The notes: generated by a model from the sequence alone, not told the origin. 12,587 bases of DNA from Deltaproteobacteria bacterium (GCA_016875155.1 VGSD01000031.1:1-12587), one strand, 5' to 3'. Shown: positions 1-7,483, counted from the stretch's first letter. Translations and numbers: made by a program.

Positions 1-1
1 T

Positions 2-775
2 CAGGGTCCAGGGTTGGTCGGGTCTCTCCTCGTGGGTCTCTCTTTTGCAAAATCACTGGCTTTTGCTACAGACATACCTTTCGTTGGAGTGAATCATATT
101 GAAGCCCACCTGTCAGCCATTTTTCTCGAGGAGAAGCCTCCCAGATTCCCCTTTATCGGGCTGGTGGTTTCAGGAGGACACACGTCTCTTTTCCGCGTGG
201 ATGGGTTTGGAAAATTTAAACGAATAGGTCAGACAAGGGATGATGCGGCAGGTGAGGCTTTTGATAAAGTCGCAAAATTGCTGGGACTGGGATATCCCGG
301 AGGACCGATCATTGATCAACTCTCCACAAAAGGGAATCCAAAGGCGATCCGGTTTCCCAGACCAATCCTCCGAAAGAACTTCTTCGATTTCAGTTTCAGC
401 GGGCTGAAGACCGCTGTGGTCAATTTTGTAAAATCTCATCCCGAATCCCCTGGTGATCTTCCGGAAGAGATGATCCGCAATATCGTTTCCAGCTTTCAGG
501 AGGCGGTCGTGGATGTCTTGGTGAAGAAGACTTTTTTGGCTGCACAACATGAGGGGTTGAAGAGGGTGGTCATTTCAGGAGGGGTGGCAGCCAACCGGCT
601 CTTGCGAAAGAGAATGGAGGAAGAGGCATCCGAGCAGCAGATACGGGTACATATTCCGTCTCCTGGCTTTTGCACGGATAATGCGGCCATGGTGGGTGTG
701 GTGGGATATGAATATCTGAAAAGAGGCATCAGGTCTCCGTTATCGCTTAATGCATTTTCAAACCTGCCACTTTAA
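2..775 (+). CDS. tsaD: tRNA N6-threonylcarbamoyladenosine transferase TsaD (5' partial)
   Basis: TsaD is the catalytic subunit that moves the threonylcarbamoyl group from TC-AMP to A37 of ANN-decoding tRNAs, working with TsaB and TsaE in the cytoplasm. The visible 257 codons begin at the GPGL(V)GSLLVG segment, so about 80 N-terminal residues lie outside the window (the E. coli protein is 337 aa). Seen directly: the metal-binding HIEAH motif (His codons at 95-97 and 107-109), SGGHTSLF, DDAAGEAFDK, the YPGGP and FSFSGLKTA segments, ISGGVAANR, and FCTDNAAM with the metal-ligand Asp at 677-679. A TTG at 14 would give an open frame, but it sits inside the conserved glycine-rich motif and is not a real start. 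The gene is intact to its TAA stop. rsmA follows after about 85 bp, a pairing of two RNA-modification genes. Family assignment is secure. Confidence 0.97.
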   Translation, partial: QGPGLVGSLLVGLSFAKSLAFATDIPFVGVNHIEAHLSAIFLEEKPPRFPFIGLVVSGGHTSLFRVDGFGKFKRIGQTRDDAAGEAFDKVAKLLGLGYPGGPIIDQLSTKGNPKAIRFPRPILRKNFFDFSFSGLKTAVVNFVKSHPESPGDLPEEMIRNIVSSFQEAVVDVLVKKTFLAAQHEGLKRVVISGGVAANRLLRKRMEEEASEQQIRVHIPSPGFCTDNAAMVGVVGYEYLKRGIRSPLSLNAFSNLPL

Positions 776-792
776 TTTCTTATAATTTTTAT

Positions 793-842
793 GTAGGGCA
801 ACCCTTCAGGGTTGCATGAGCAAGGCTAAAGCCTTGCCCTAC
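793..842. repeat. REPIN-like inverted pair of palindromes, copy 1 (tsaD-rsmA spacer)
   Basis: Two perfect hairpins lie side by side: GCAACCCTTCAGGGTTGC (798-815) and GCAAGGCTAAAGCCTTGC (820-837), each with 8-bp arms and a 2-nt centre. They are closed by an outer GTAGG/CCTAC stem (793-797 with 838-842), so the whole unit can fold as a three-way junction. Read inward from either end, both halves start GTAGGGCAA. That resembles the GTAG foot of REP elements handled by RAYT transposases, and two inverted REPs make a REPIN. A related copy with the halves arranged the other way is at 9148-9195. The palindromes are seen directly; REP/REPIN identity and mobility are inferred. No RAYT gene is in the window. 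Confidence 0.8.
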
Positions 843-860
843 GGATGCATTGGCTTTGGA

Positions 861-1688
861 ATGATGTCCCTACGGCAAGAACTCAAAGAATATGGTTTAT
901 CTCCCAGAAAGAAACTCGGCCAACATTTTCTTTCTGACCGAAACATTCTGGATAAAGTGATCCGGGCTGCAGGGGTCAATCAGGAGGATGTCATCCTTGA
1001 AGTGGGCCCAGGACTTGGAGAGATGACGCTTGCTCTGGCACAAAATGCCAAAGAAGTGATTGCTGTTGAGATCGATTCAAAGCTGGCTGACCTATTGAGA
1101 GAGAAGGTGTCAGGCCTTCCCAATGTGAAGATCATTTTGGGAGACATCTTAAAAATTGATTTCAACTCGTTATTTCGTGAAACGGGAAGGCCCTTTAAAG
1201 TTGTGGCCAATCTGCCCTATCAGATTTCCACACCGCTACTCTTCCGCTTCATTGAGTCGAAAAAGATTTTTTCCTCTTTTACCTTAATGCTTCAGAGAGA
1301 GGTTGCAGAGAGAATCGTGGCATCTCCAGGTGAGAAGGAATACGGCCCGTTGTCGGTCTTCATACAAATATTTTCAGATGTTTCGATCCTTTTTTTCATC
1401 AAACCTTCTGCCTTTTTTCCACCACCCAAAGTTGAATCAGCCGTCGTGCATTTGGTGTGGAAAGAAGACCCGCTCATAGAACTAAAAAACGAAAAATGGT
1501 TTAAAAAAGTGGTCAAAGCCTCTTTTTGTTACCGGCGAAAGACATTGATCAATGCCCTCAAACACTCCGAAATCTCCCTTCCAGAATCCATAGAGTTGAA
1601 AATGGACAAACTCGGGATTGACCCACAAAGAAGACCCGGGACACTCACCCTACAGGAATTCATCCGTTTAGCAGATGCCTTGAAATAA
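861..1688 (+). CDS. rsmA: 16S rRNA (adenine1518-N6/adenine1519-N6)-dimethyltransferase RsmA/KsgA
   Basis: RsmA dimethylates two adjacent adenines in the 3' terminal helix of 16S rRNA using SAM, a late check on 30S assembly. Starting at 861 the protein is 275 aa (E. coli 273). Seen: the N-terminal GQHFL signature (residues 20-24), SAM motif I EVGPGLGE (47-54), the acidic VAVEID-type strand, GDILKIDF, and the catalytic motif IV NLPY at 117-120. A longer reading frame begins at ATG 816, but that start and its first nine codons fall inside the palindromic repeat at 793-842. The GLSPRKKLGQHFL alignment to the family fits the tandem ATGs at 861 and 864. The ribosome binding site before these is weak (GGA touching the start), so 861 and 864 cannot be separated and 816 is not fully excluded. 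clpB follows after 76 bp. Confidence 0.95.
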   Translation: MMSLRQELKEYGLSPRKKLGQHFLSDRNILDKVIRAAGVNQEDVILEVGPGLGEMTLALAQNAKEVIAVEIDSKLADLLREKVSGLPNVKIILGDILKIDFNSLFRETGRPFKVVANLPYQISTPLLFRFIESKKIFSSFTLMLQREVAERIVASPGEKEYGPLSVFIQIFSDVSILFFIKPSAFFPPPKVESAVVHLVWKEDPLIELKNEKWFKKVVKASFCYRRKTLINALKHSEISLPESIELKMDKLGIDPQRRPGTLTLQEFIRLADALK

Positions 1689-1703
1689 TTAAGAAAAATA
1701 GGT

Positions 1704-1732
1704 TTGCAAATCACTTGGGGGATGATTATTTT
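1704..1732 (+). promoter_or_regulatory. weak sigma70-like promoter candidate upstream of clpB
   Basis: TTGCAA at 1704-1709 and TATTTT at 1727-1732 are separated by 17 nt; each hexamer matches the sigma70 consensus at four of six positions. The clpB spacer shows no CIRCE inverted repeat and no convincing sigma32-type box, so heat-shock control of the family is not visible in the sequence. This could be chance. Confidence 0.22.
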
Positions 1733-1764
1733 AAGGTGGAAGAGTGTCATGGGGGGTAAAAAAG

Positions 1765-4356
1765 ATGAATGTAGATAAATTTACGTTAAAGACTCAAGAG
1801 GCATTGCAGGCTGCAAAAGGCGTTGCTGAGCAGAGAAATCATCAGCAGATCGATGTGGAGCACCTTCTGGCCGCCCTCCTGATGCAGAAAGAGGGGATTG
1901 TGATTCCCATCATACAGAAACTGGGGGCCAATCCAAATCTGATCTCATCTCAACTGGAAGCGGAGTTAAATCGTATCCCAAAGGTGACAGGGGAAGGGGT
2001 AGGCCAGGTCTACCTTTCAAGTCGGCTCAATGAGATCTTGAATGTGGCTTGGAAAGGGGCTGAGCGATTGACGGATGAGTATCTTTCTACCGAGCACCTT
2101 CTCATTGCTATTGCCGACGAGAGAGGAGGAGTCTCCTCGCAGATTCTCCAGAGAAACGGCGTGACCAAGGATGCGATCTTTAGAGTCTTACAGGAGATCC
2201 GTGGGTCTCAACGGGTGACGGACCAGAACCCGGAGGAGAAGTACCAGGCCCTGAAAAAATACAGCAGGGACCTGACGGAAGAAGCAAGAAAGGGAAAACT
2301 CGATCCTGTGATTGGCAGGGATGATGAGATTCGCAGGGTCATTCAGGTTCTTTCGCGGAGGACGAAGAATAATCCAGTGCTGATCGGTGAACCTGGAGTG
2401 GGGAAGACAGCCATTGTTGAAGGGCTTGCCCAGAGAATCGTTAAAGGAGATGTTCCCGAAACTCTCAAGAACAAGAAACTGGTCGCTCTCGATCTCGGAG
2501 CCCTGATTGCCGGTGCAAAATTTCGCGGGGAATTTGAGGAGCGATTGAAGGCGGTTTTAAAAGAGGTGACAGCAGCCGTTGGCAATATCATCCTCTTCAT
2601 TGACGAACTTCACACTCTGGTGGGAGCCGGAGCAGCAGAGGGTGCAATCGATGCCTCCAATATGCTCAAGCCTGCCCTTGCAAGAGGTGAGTTACGTTGT
2701 GTGGGCGCTACCACGCTGAACGAATACCGTAAGTATGTAGAGAAAGATGCTGCTCTTGAAAGGCGATTTCAGCCGATTTATGTGGTCCAGCCTTCGGTAG
2801 AGGATACGATTGCCATCTTAAGGGGACTGAAGGAGAGATATGAGGTCCACCACGGGGTAAAGATCAAGGACTCGGCGCTTATTGCCGCTTCGATGCTTTC
2901 TCACCGCTATATCTCGGACCGTTTTCTTCCAGATAAGGCGGTTGATCTGATCGATGAGGCCGCTTCGCGGCTCAGGATCGAGATTGATAGCGTGCCTATG
3001 GAGATTGATGAAGTTCAGCGAAAGGTGATGCAGCTTGAGATTGAGCGGCAGGCTCTGAAGAAAGAGAAGGATAAGGGTTCTGTCGAGCGATTGAAGAAAC
3101 TCGAAGAAGAGCTCACAGGTCTGAAACATGAAGTACAAGAGAAGAGACTGAGGTGGGAGAACGAGAAAAAGGCAATTTCAAGAATCCAACAGATCAAGGA
3201 GCAGATGGAGAAGACCAAGCAGATGATGAAGGAGGCAGAGCGCGAGGCCGATTACGCAAAATTGGCTGAGTTACAATATGGTCAAATGACCCATCTCGAA
3301 AAAGAACAGAAGCAGGAGGAAGGAAAACTTGCTGACCTTCAGAAGGCAGGGAAGATGCTCAAGGAGGAAGTCGATGAGGAGGATGTCGCTGAGGTTGTCT
3401 CCAAATGGACAGGTATCCCTGTGTCAAAGATGCTGGAGGGTGAGGTAGAAAAACTGATTCACATGGAGGAGAGGCTGAAACAGAGGGTGGTGGGGCAGGA
3501 GGATGCAATCGTTGCCGTTTCGAATGCAGTGAGAAGGGCAAGGGCAGGGTTGCAGGATCCGAATCGTCCGATCGGCTCCTTCATCTTTATGGGTCCGACC
3601 GGTGTAGGAAAGACAGAGCTGGCACGCGCCCTGGCTGAATTTCTCTTTGATGATGAACAGGCCATGGTCAGGGTCGATATGTCGGAGTTTATGGAGAAAC
3701 ATTCAGTGGCGCGACTTATCGGAGCGCCACCCGGATATGTGGGCTATGAGGAAGGAGGGTTTCTCACAGAGGCTGTCAGAAGAAGGCCTTACTCCATTGT
3801 CCTGATGGATGAGATTGAGAAAGCCCATCCAGAGGTATTTAATATCCTTCTCCAGATTCTTGACGACGGGCGGTTGACGGATGGGCATGGAAGAACCGTC
3901 GATTTCAAGAATACCGTTGTTATCATGACCTCCAATATCGGTAGTCAATGGATTGTGGATTTAGGAGAGAAGGATTATGAGGAGATGCGGCGAAGAGTAA
4001 TGGAGGCAGTGAAAGCACAGTTCAAGCCGGAATTTTTAAATCGGATTGATGAGTTGGTCATCTTTCACAGTCTTGGGATTGAAGAGATCAAGGCCATTGT
4101 TGAGATCCAGGTGAAAAAACTTGAGAAGAGACTTCTCGAAAGACGGATAGCTCTCAAGGTGGCTGAAAAAGCAAAGGAATTTCTGGCTAAAGAAGGGTTT
4201 GATCCTGCTTATGGTGCCCGCCCACTTAAGCGTGTGATTCAAAAGGAGATTCAGGATAAGTTGGCGATAAGGATATTGGAAGGTAAATTTAAGGAAGGTG
4301 ATACAGTTACAGTTGATATGGATAGCAAAAAAGGGGAACTGGTATTCAAGGCATAG
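1765..4356 (+). CDS. clpB: ATP-dependent chaperone / disaggregase ClpB
   Basis: ClpB is a hexameric AAA+ disaggregase that pulls polypeptides out of aggregates together with DnaK/DnaJ/GrpE. The 863-aa product (E. coli 857) has the full architecture: an N-terminal double Clp_N domain (about 1-145); NBD1 with Walker A GEPGVGKT (208-215) and Walker B FIDE (278-281); a long Glu/Lys/Gln-rich middle coiled coil (about 405-530); and NBD2 with Walker A GPTGVGKT (610-617) and Walker B LMDE (680-683). The C-terminal AAA lid contains the AYGARPL segment. The middle domain separates it from ClpA and ClpC. The start is ATG 1765, which matches the family N-terminus and has GGGGGG at 1751-1756 as ribosome binding site; a GTG at 1744 in the same frame would place that site inside the gene. 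No strong terminator follows; the next promoter starts 22 bp beyond the stop. Confidence 0.99.
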   Translation: MNVDKFTLKTQEALQAAKGVAEQRNHQQIDVEHLLAALLMQKEGIVIPIIQKLGANPNLISSQLEAELNRIPKVTGEGVGQVYLSSRLNEILNVAWKGAERLTDEYLSTEHLLIAIADERGGVSSQILQRNGVTKDAIFRVLQEIRGSQRVTDQNPEEKYQALKKYSRDLTEEARKGKLDPVIGRDDEIRRVIQVLSRRTKNNPVLIGEPGVGKTAIVEGLAQRIVKGDVPETLKNKKLVALDLGALIAGAKFRGEFEERLKAVLKEVTAAVGNIILFIDELHTLVGAGAAEGAIDASNMLKPALARGELRCVGATTLNEYRKYVEKDAALERRFQPIYVVQPSVEDTIAILRGLKERYEVHHGVKIKDSALIAASMLSHRYISDRFLPDKAVDLIDEAASRLRIEIDSVPMEIDEVQRKVMQLEIERQALKKEKDKGSVERLKKLEEELTGLKHEVQEKRLRWENEKKAISRIQQIKEQMEKTKQMMKEAEREADYAKLAELQYGQMTHLEKEQKQEEGKLADLQKAGKMLKEEVDEEDVAEVVSKWTGIPVSKMLEGEVEKLIHMEERLKQRVVGQEDAIVAVSNAVRRARAGLQDPNRPIGSFIFMGPTGVGKTELARALAEFLFDDEQAMVRVDMSEFMEKHSVARLIGAPPGYVGYEEGGFLTEAVRRRPYSIVLMDEIEKAHPEVFNILLQILDDGRLTDGHGRTVDFKNTVVIMTSNIGSQWIVDLGEKDYEEMRRRVMEAVKAQFKPEFLNRIDELVIFHSLGIEEIKAIVEIQVKKLEKRLLERRIALKVAEKAKEFLAKEGFDPAYGARPLKRVIQKEIQDKLAIRILEGKFKEGDTVTVDMDSKKGELVFKA

Positions 4357-4377
4357 AAGCATAACTTTATAATTTTC

Positions 4378-4406
4378 TTGACAATAATCAAAAAAGGGGC
4401 TATACA
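4378..4406 (+). promoter_or_regulatory. sigma70 promoter for tRNA-Val and probably the thrS operon
   Basis: A perfect -35 box TTGACA (4378-4383) and a -10 box TATACA (4401-4406) are separated by exactly 17 nt. Transcription would start near 4413, giving a leader of about 43 nt before the tRNA. No other good promoter was found between here and thrS, so the tRNA and the translation operon may share this transcript. It lies 22 bp after the clpB stop. Confidence 0.8.
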
Positions 4407-4455
4407 TACAGGGGAATTTGAGTTTTTCTTGATAGCGTCCAAGGAGGAGGTTAGT

Positions 4456-4530
4456 AGGCACGTAGCTCAGGGGGAGAGCGCTACCTTGACGCGGTAGAAG
4501 TCTGGGGTTCAAATCCCCACGTGCCTACCA
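4456..4530 (+). tRNA. tRNA-Val (anticodon GAC)
   Basis: The 75-nt cloverleaf is complete: acceptor AGGCACG (4456-4462) pairs with CGTGCCT (4520-4526), discriminator A4527, and the CCA end is encoded (4528-4530). The D arm is GCTC/GAGC with a short 7-nt loop AGGGGGA; the anticodon arm is CTACC/GGTAG with loop TTGACGC, giving anticodon GAC, which reads GUC and GUU valine codons. The variable loop is 5 nt and the T arm is TGGGG/CCCCA with loop TTCAAAT. The two flanking bases G4454 and T4455 could extend the acceptor helix by pairing with C4528 and A4527. It sits just downstream of a strong promoter and 129 bp before thrS. Confidence 0.97.
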
Positions 4531-4600
4531 TTTAAACCTTTTTATTAAGAAGTGGAAGATAAGTTATTGAAAAAAAAGACATTTTAAAAACAAAATTTGA

Positions 4601-4637
4601 GAGGCATCATTCATTTTTTTGCGATGGATGGTGCCTC
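4601..4637 (+). promoter_or_regulatory. hairpin in the thrS leader, possible operator or attenuator
   Basis: GAGGCATCATTCAT (4601-4614) pairs with ATGGATGGTGCCTC (4624-4637) over 14 bp including two G-U wobbles, with a U-rich 9-nt loop. It ends 14 nt before the AAGAGG ribosome binding site of thrS. E. coli ThrRS represses its own mRNA by binding a leader hairpin near the ribosome binding site; a similar role here is inference. No T-box motif (the AGGGTGGNACCGCG type) is present, and no real T-run follows, so it is a poor terminator. Confidence 0.5.
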
Positions 4638-4659
4638 TTCCATTTGCATTAAGAGGAAA

Positions 4660-6546
4660 ATGGAAGAGAAGATTACAATTACCCTGCCCAATGGCGAAAA
4701 GAAGTTCGTTCCAAAAGGGACGAAACTCTTAGACATTGCTGATAAAGACGCTGTGGCTGCTCATATTGACGGAGGCATGGTTGATCTTTCAAAACCGCTG
4801 GAGAAAGATGCGTCGGTCTCCTTTATTTCCTCCCATTCGAGAAAGGGACTCGAGGTTTTACGCCATTCAGCAGCCCATGTGATGGCGCAGGCAGTCAAAG
4901 AACTTTTCCCTTCTGTGAAACTTACCTTTGGTCCATCCACGGAAGGAGGGTTCTATTACGATTTCGATTATGAGAAGACCTTTACGCCGCAGGATCTCGA
5001 GTCTATTGAAGGAAGGATGAGAGAGATTATCGAGAAGGATGAACCTTTCATCCGGAATGAGGTGCGGAATGAGGAGGCAACCTTAACTTTTAAAGAGATG
5101 GGTGAAAGTTATAAAGTGGAACATATGCAGGATCTCCCTGACCGTGTCTCTCTCTATCGTCAGGGTTCCTTCTTGGATTTATGCGAAGGGCCCCACCTTC
5201 CTTCGACAGGTAGGATTAAAGCATTCAAGCTCTTAAACGTGTCAGGAACCTATTGGAGAGGTGATGCCCGGAATCAGGTTCTTCAAAGGATATACGGAAC
5301 AGCCTTTCCGGATTCCCAAGGGTTGAAAGACTATCTTCATATGCTTGAGGAGGCGAAGAAACGGGATCACAGAAAGTTGGGAAGAGAACTCGACCTTTTC
5401 AGCCTCCACGATGAGGCAGGTCCGGGTCTGGTCATCTACCATCCCAAGGGAGCCCTCCTCAGGACGATCCTTGAGGATTTCGAAAAGAAGGAACACCTGA
5501 AGCGGGGATATCAGATCGTCATCGGACCCCAACTTCTGAAACAAGATTTGTGGAAGCGGTCCGGACACTTTGAGAACTACCGGGACAAGATGTATTTCAC
5601 CAAGGTGGAGGATGCAGAGTATGGGATTAAACCCATGAACTGCCTAGCCCATATGCTGATCTACAAATCGCAGATCAGAAGTTATCGGGACCTTCCACTG
5701 CGCTATTTCGAATTAGGCACAGTCCACCGCCATGAAAAATCCGGGGAACTCCACGGGCTTCTCCGGGTGAGAGGTTTTACTCAGGACGATGCCCATATCC
5801 TCTGCCGCCCCGATCAGCTGGAAGCAGAGATCTATGCGATCATCGAATTTGTAGATGACGTGATGAAGATATTCGGATTCGAATACGAAATGGAACTGAG
5901 CACACGTCCGGAGAAATCGATCGGAACGGATGAGGACTGGGAAAAAGCAACGCAGGCCCTCTTCAATACCCTGAAAAACAAGAACCTCCCCTTTGAGATC
6001 AATGAAGGGGATGGAGCCTTTTACGGTCCCAAGATCGATGTGAAGCTCAAAGACGCCCTGAACCGGAGATGGCAGTGCGCCACCATTCAAGTGGATTTCG
6101 CCATGCCCGAAAGGTTCGATCTCAACTATGTGGGAAGCGATGGAGAAGGACACCGGCCTGTCATGCTCCATCGCGTGATCCTCGGAGCCATGGAGCGGTT
6201 TATCGGAGTGCTCATTGAGCATTATGCAGGGGCTTTCCCAGTCTGGCTTGCCCCTGTTCAAGCCATCCTTTTAACCGTGACGGAGCGTCACATCCCTTAT
6301 GCGGAGAAGGTCTATCATCAGTTGATCCAGAAAGGGATCCGGGCCGAAAAGGATTTGAGGAATGAGAAGTTAGGATTCAAGGTACGGGAAGCGCAGGTTC
6401 AAAAAATCCCTTATATGCTGGTCATAGGAGATAGAGAAGAGAAGGAGAACACGGTTTCCCCACGCAAACGGAGCGGTGAAACAATCAGTTCAATGGGCAC
6501 GGAAGAGTTCATCCGTCTGGTCGAGTCGGATTATCCAATTCTGTAA
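4660..6546 (+). CDS. thrS: threonine--tRNA ligase ThrS
   Basis: ThrRS is a class II synthetase that charges tRNA-Thr and edits mischarged serine. The 628-aa product carries a TGS domain (about 1-62); an editing domain with HSAAH (69-73) and CEGPH (175-179); a class II core; and a C-terminal anticodon-binding domain ending the protein. The three zinc ligands of the active site are present: Cys328, His379 (in QDDAHILC) and His504 (in PVMLHR). The motif around Cys328 reads NCLAH where E. coli has NCPGH. ATG 4660 matches the family N-terminus (ITLPNG) and has AAGAGG just upstream at short spacing. An in-frame TTG at 4597 lies before the leader hairpin, would translate it, and was rejected. thrS heads the infC-rpmI-rplT-pheST cluster; infC begins 86 bp after its stop. 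Confidence 0.98.
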   Translation: MEEKITITLPNGEKKFVPKGTKLLDIADKDAVAAHIDGGMVDLSKPLEKDASVSFISSHSRKGLEVLRHSAAHVMAQAVKELFPSVKLTFGPSTEGGFYYDFDYEKTFTPQDLESIEGRMREIIEKDEPFIRNEVRNEEATLTFKEMGESYKVEHMQDLPDRVSLYRQGSFLDLCEGPHLPSTGRIKAFKLLNVSGTYWRGDARNQVLQRIYGTAFPDSQGLKDYLHMLEEAKKRDHRKLGRELDLFSLHDEAGPGLVIYHPKGALLRTILEDFEKKEHLKRGYQIVIGPQLLKQDLWKRSGHFENYRDKMYFTKVEDAEYGIKPMNCLAHMLIYKSQIRSYRDLPLRYFELGTVHRHEKSGELHGLLRVRGFTQDDAHILCRPDQLEAEIYAIIEFVDDVMKIFGFEYEMELSTRPEKSIGTDEDWEKATQALFNTLKNKNLPFEINEGDGAFYGPKIDVKLKDALNRRWQCATIQVDFAMPERFDLNYVGSDGEGHRPVMLHRVILGAMERFIGVLIEHYAGAFPVWLAPVQAILLTVTERHIPYAEKVYHQLIQKGIRAEKDLRNEKLGFKVREAQVQKIPYMLVIGDREEKENTVSPRKRSGETISSMGTEEFIRLVESDYPIL

Positions 6547-6551
6547 CTAGA

Positions 6552-6608
6552 CAGTAGAAGGTGAACAGTGGAAGGTAGTTGAACTACTTACCACATTCTA
6601 CCTTCCAC
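6552..6608. repeat. GGAAGG/CCTTCC hairpin repeat, copy 1 (thrS-infC spacer)
   Basis: GTGGAAGGTAG (6568-6578) and CTACCTTCCAC (6598-6608) form a perfect 11-bp inverted repeat around a 19-nt loop. The left arm is itself duplicated imperfectly: CAGTAGAAGGTGAA at 6552-6565, then CAGTGGAAGGTAG from 6566. A smaller alternative hairpin, GTAGTT/AACTAC (6575-6587), competes with the large one. The infC-rpmI spacer holds a clearly related element at 7174-7219. It ends 9 nt before the infC ribosome binding site, so the fold could affect infC translation; that is inference. Confidence 0.7.
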
Positions 6609-6617
6609 TCACTGAAG

Positions 6618-6635
6618 AAGGAGGTGGAATTTATC
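6618..6635 (+). promoter_or_regulatory. infC ribosome binding site with AUC start
   Basis: AAGGAGGT (6618-6625) is a full-strength Shine-Dalgarno. After the AGGAGG core, 8 nt precede ATC 6633-6635, which is in frame with IF3. No ATG is available at this end. The only nearby in-frame standard start, GTG 6624, lies inside the Shine-Dalgarno itself, and TTG 6579 lies inside the upstream palindromic repeat. Confidence 0.75.
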
Positions 6636-7157
6636 AGCAGAGACGTACGCGTCAATCGCGAGATTCGGGCAAAGGAAGTTAGGGTTATCGATTCCGAAGG
6701 AAAGCAGTTAGGAATACTACCATTGGTGGAGGCGCTACGGGCAGCCGCCAATGCCGATTTAGACCTGGTGGAAGTTTCGCCCAAATCAGAACCGCCAGTC
6801 TGTCGGATCATGGACTTCGGAAAGTTTAAATATCAGCAGAGCAAAAAGGCGCACGATGCCAAGAAGAAACAGGCTGTCGTCCATCTTAAGGAAGTGAAAT
6901 TGAGACCCAAGACAGAGGAACACGACCTGGAATTTAAACTCCGGCACATTGAACGCTTTTTAAAAGAGGGGAACAAAACAAAGGTCACCATCGTCTTCAG
7001 GGGAAGGGAGATTGCCCATTCTGAACTGGGAAGGCAGATGATGGAGCGCATTATTGAGCAGAGCAAAGAGTGGGGGAAGATCGAACAACCTGCTAAGTTT
7101 GAGGGCAGGAATTATGTGGTGATTCTGGCTCCCCAGTCAGCCCAGAAACCGTCATAA
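6633..7157 (+). CDS. infC: translation initiation factor IF-3 (AUC start)
   Basis: IF3 binds the 30S subunit, prevents premature 50S joining and checks the start codon and initiator tRNA. From the AUC at 6633 the product is 174 aa (E. coli 180). Both domains are seen: the N domain with VNREIRAKEVRVI, LVEVSPKSEPPVCRIMDFGKFKY, then a Lys-rich linker, and the C domain with KEVKLRPKTEEHDLEFKL, FLKEGNKTKVTIVFRGREIAH and a final YVVILAP strand. The start choice rests on a perfect Shine-Dalgarno at the correct distance. E. coli infC uses AUU, and IF3 discriminates against such codons, which gives autoregulation; as I recall, Myxococcus xanthus infC (dsg) also uses AUC. The same control here is inferred. 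rpmI follows after 90 bp, which contain a hairpin repeat. Confidence 0.95.
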   Translation: MSRDVRVNREIRAKEVRVIDSEGKQLGILPLVEALRAAANADLDLVEVSPKSEPPVCRIMDFGKFKYQQSKKAHDAKKKQAVVHLKEVKLRPKTEEHDLEFKLRHIERFLKEGNKTKVTIVFRGREIAHSELGRQMMERIIEQSKEWGKIEQPAKFEGRNYVVILAPQSAQKPS

Positions 7158-7173
7158 AATTTAGCATGTGGGA

Positions 7174-7219
7174 AGTGGAAGGTAGAAGATCGAGGTGAAT
7201 ACCACCTGCTACATTCCAC
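7174..7219. repeat. GGAAGG/CCTTCC hairpin repeat, copy 2 (infC-rpmI spacer)
   Basis: GTGGAAGGTAG (7175-7185) faces CTACATTCCAC (7209-7219) with one mismatched pair, and an inner AGGTG/CACCT stem (7193-7197 with 7203-7207) extends the fold. Shared with copy 1 at 6552-6608, in the same order, are AGTGGAAGGTAG, TACCAC, and CTACNTTCCAC; only the spacer between the first two differs (14 nt against 10 nt). It ends 16 nt before the rpmI ribosome binding site. In E. coli, L20 represses rpmI-rplT through RNA structure upstream of rpmI; whether this hairpin does that is not shown. Confidence 0.65.
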
Positions 7220-7247
7220 ACACTACGCTCAAAATAAGGAGGTTACC

Positions 7248-7445
7248 GTGCCAAAAATAAAGACAAACCGTGGAGCGGCAAAGCGATTTAAAAAGACCGG
7301 CACCGGAAAGGTGAAGGCCAAAAGCGCGTTTGCCCGACATATCCTGACAAAAAAATCGGCTAATCGAAAGCGAGTCCTCAGGAAACCCAAGATGCTCAGC
7401 AAGACCATCACGAAAGGGGTCGAGAGATTACTTCCATATGTTTAA
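7248..7445 (+). CDS. rpmI: 50S ribosomal protein L35
   Basis: The 65-aa product has exactly the usual bL35 length and is strongly basic. It opens [22 protein letters not shown], contains the RHILTKKS segment and ends in LPYV, closely matching E. coli L35 (LPYA). The start is GTG 7248, read as fMet, preceded by a perfect AAGGAGGT (7236-7243). It is the middle gene of the infC-rpmI-rplT unit, which in many bacteria is controlled by L20 as repressor. The distance to rplT, 166 bp, is unusually long for this pair. Confidence 0.97.
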   Translation: MPKIKTNRGAAKRFKKTGTGKVKAKSAFARHILTKKSANRKRVLRKPKMLSKTITKGVERLLPYV

Positions 7446-7483
7446 AAATTTAAGAAATACATCGGAATTCGTTTGCCGGTGAA

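Noticed and set aside
170..550. Open frames on the minus strand throughout the window (for example 170-550, 5713-6261, 10412-11161)
   Set aside because: They lie entirely opposite well-identified genes, their translations resemble no family I know, and they lack ribosome binding sites. They are shadows of the + strand coding frame.
1689..1764. CIRCE or sigma32 heat-shock element before clpB
   Set aside because: No TTAGCACTC/GAGTGCTAA repeat and no CCCCAT-type -10 box at suitable distance.
1744..1765. GTG 1744 as clpB start
   Set aside because: It adds seven residues absent from the family and puts the GGGGGG ribosome binding site inside the gene; ATG 1765 fits better.
2191..2217. Internal start for a short ClpB form, as in E. 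coli (GTG 2215, residue 151)
   Set aside because: The GTG is at the right place after the N domain, but the nearest AGGAG is about 18 nt upstream, too far for confident initiation.
4531..4659. T-box riboswitch upstream of thrS
   Set aside because: No conserved T-box sequence and too little space; only a simple hairpin is seen.
4597..4660. TTG 4597 as thrS start
   Set aside because: It would translate the leader hairpin, has no ribosome binding site and precedes the conserved N-terminus by 21 residues.
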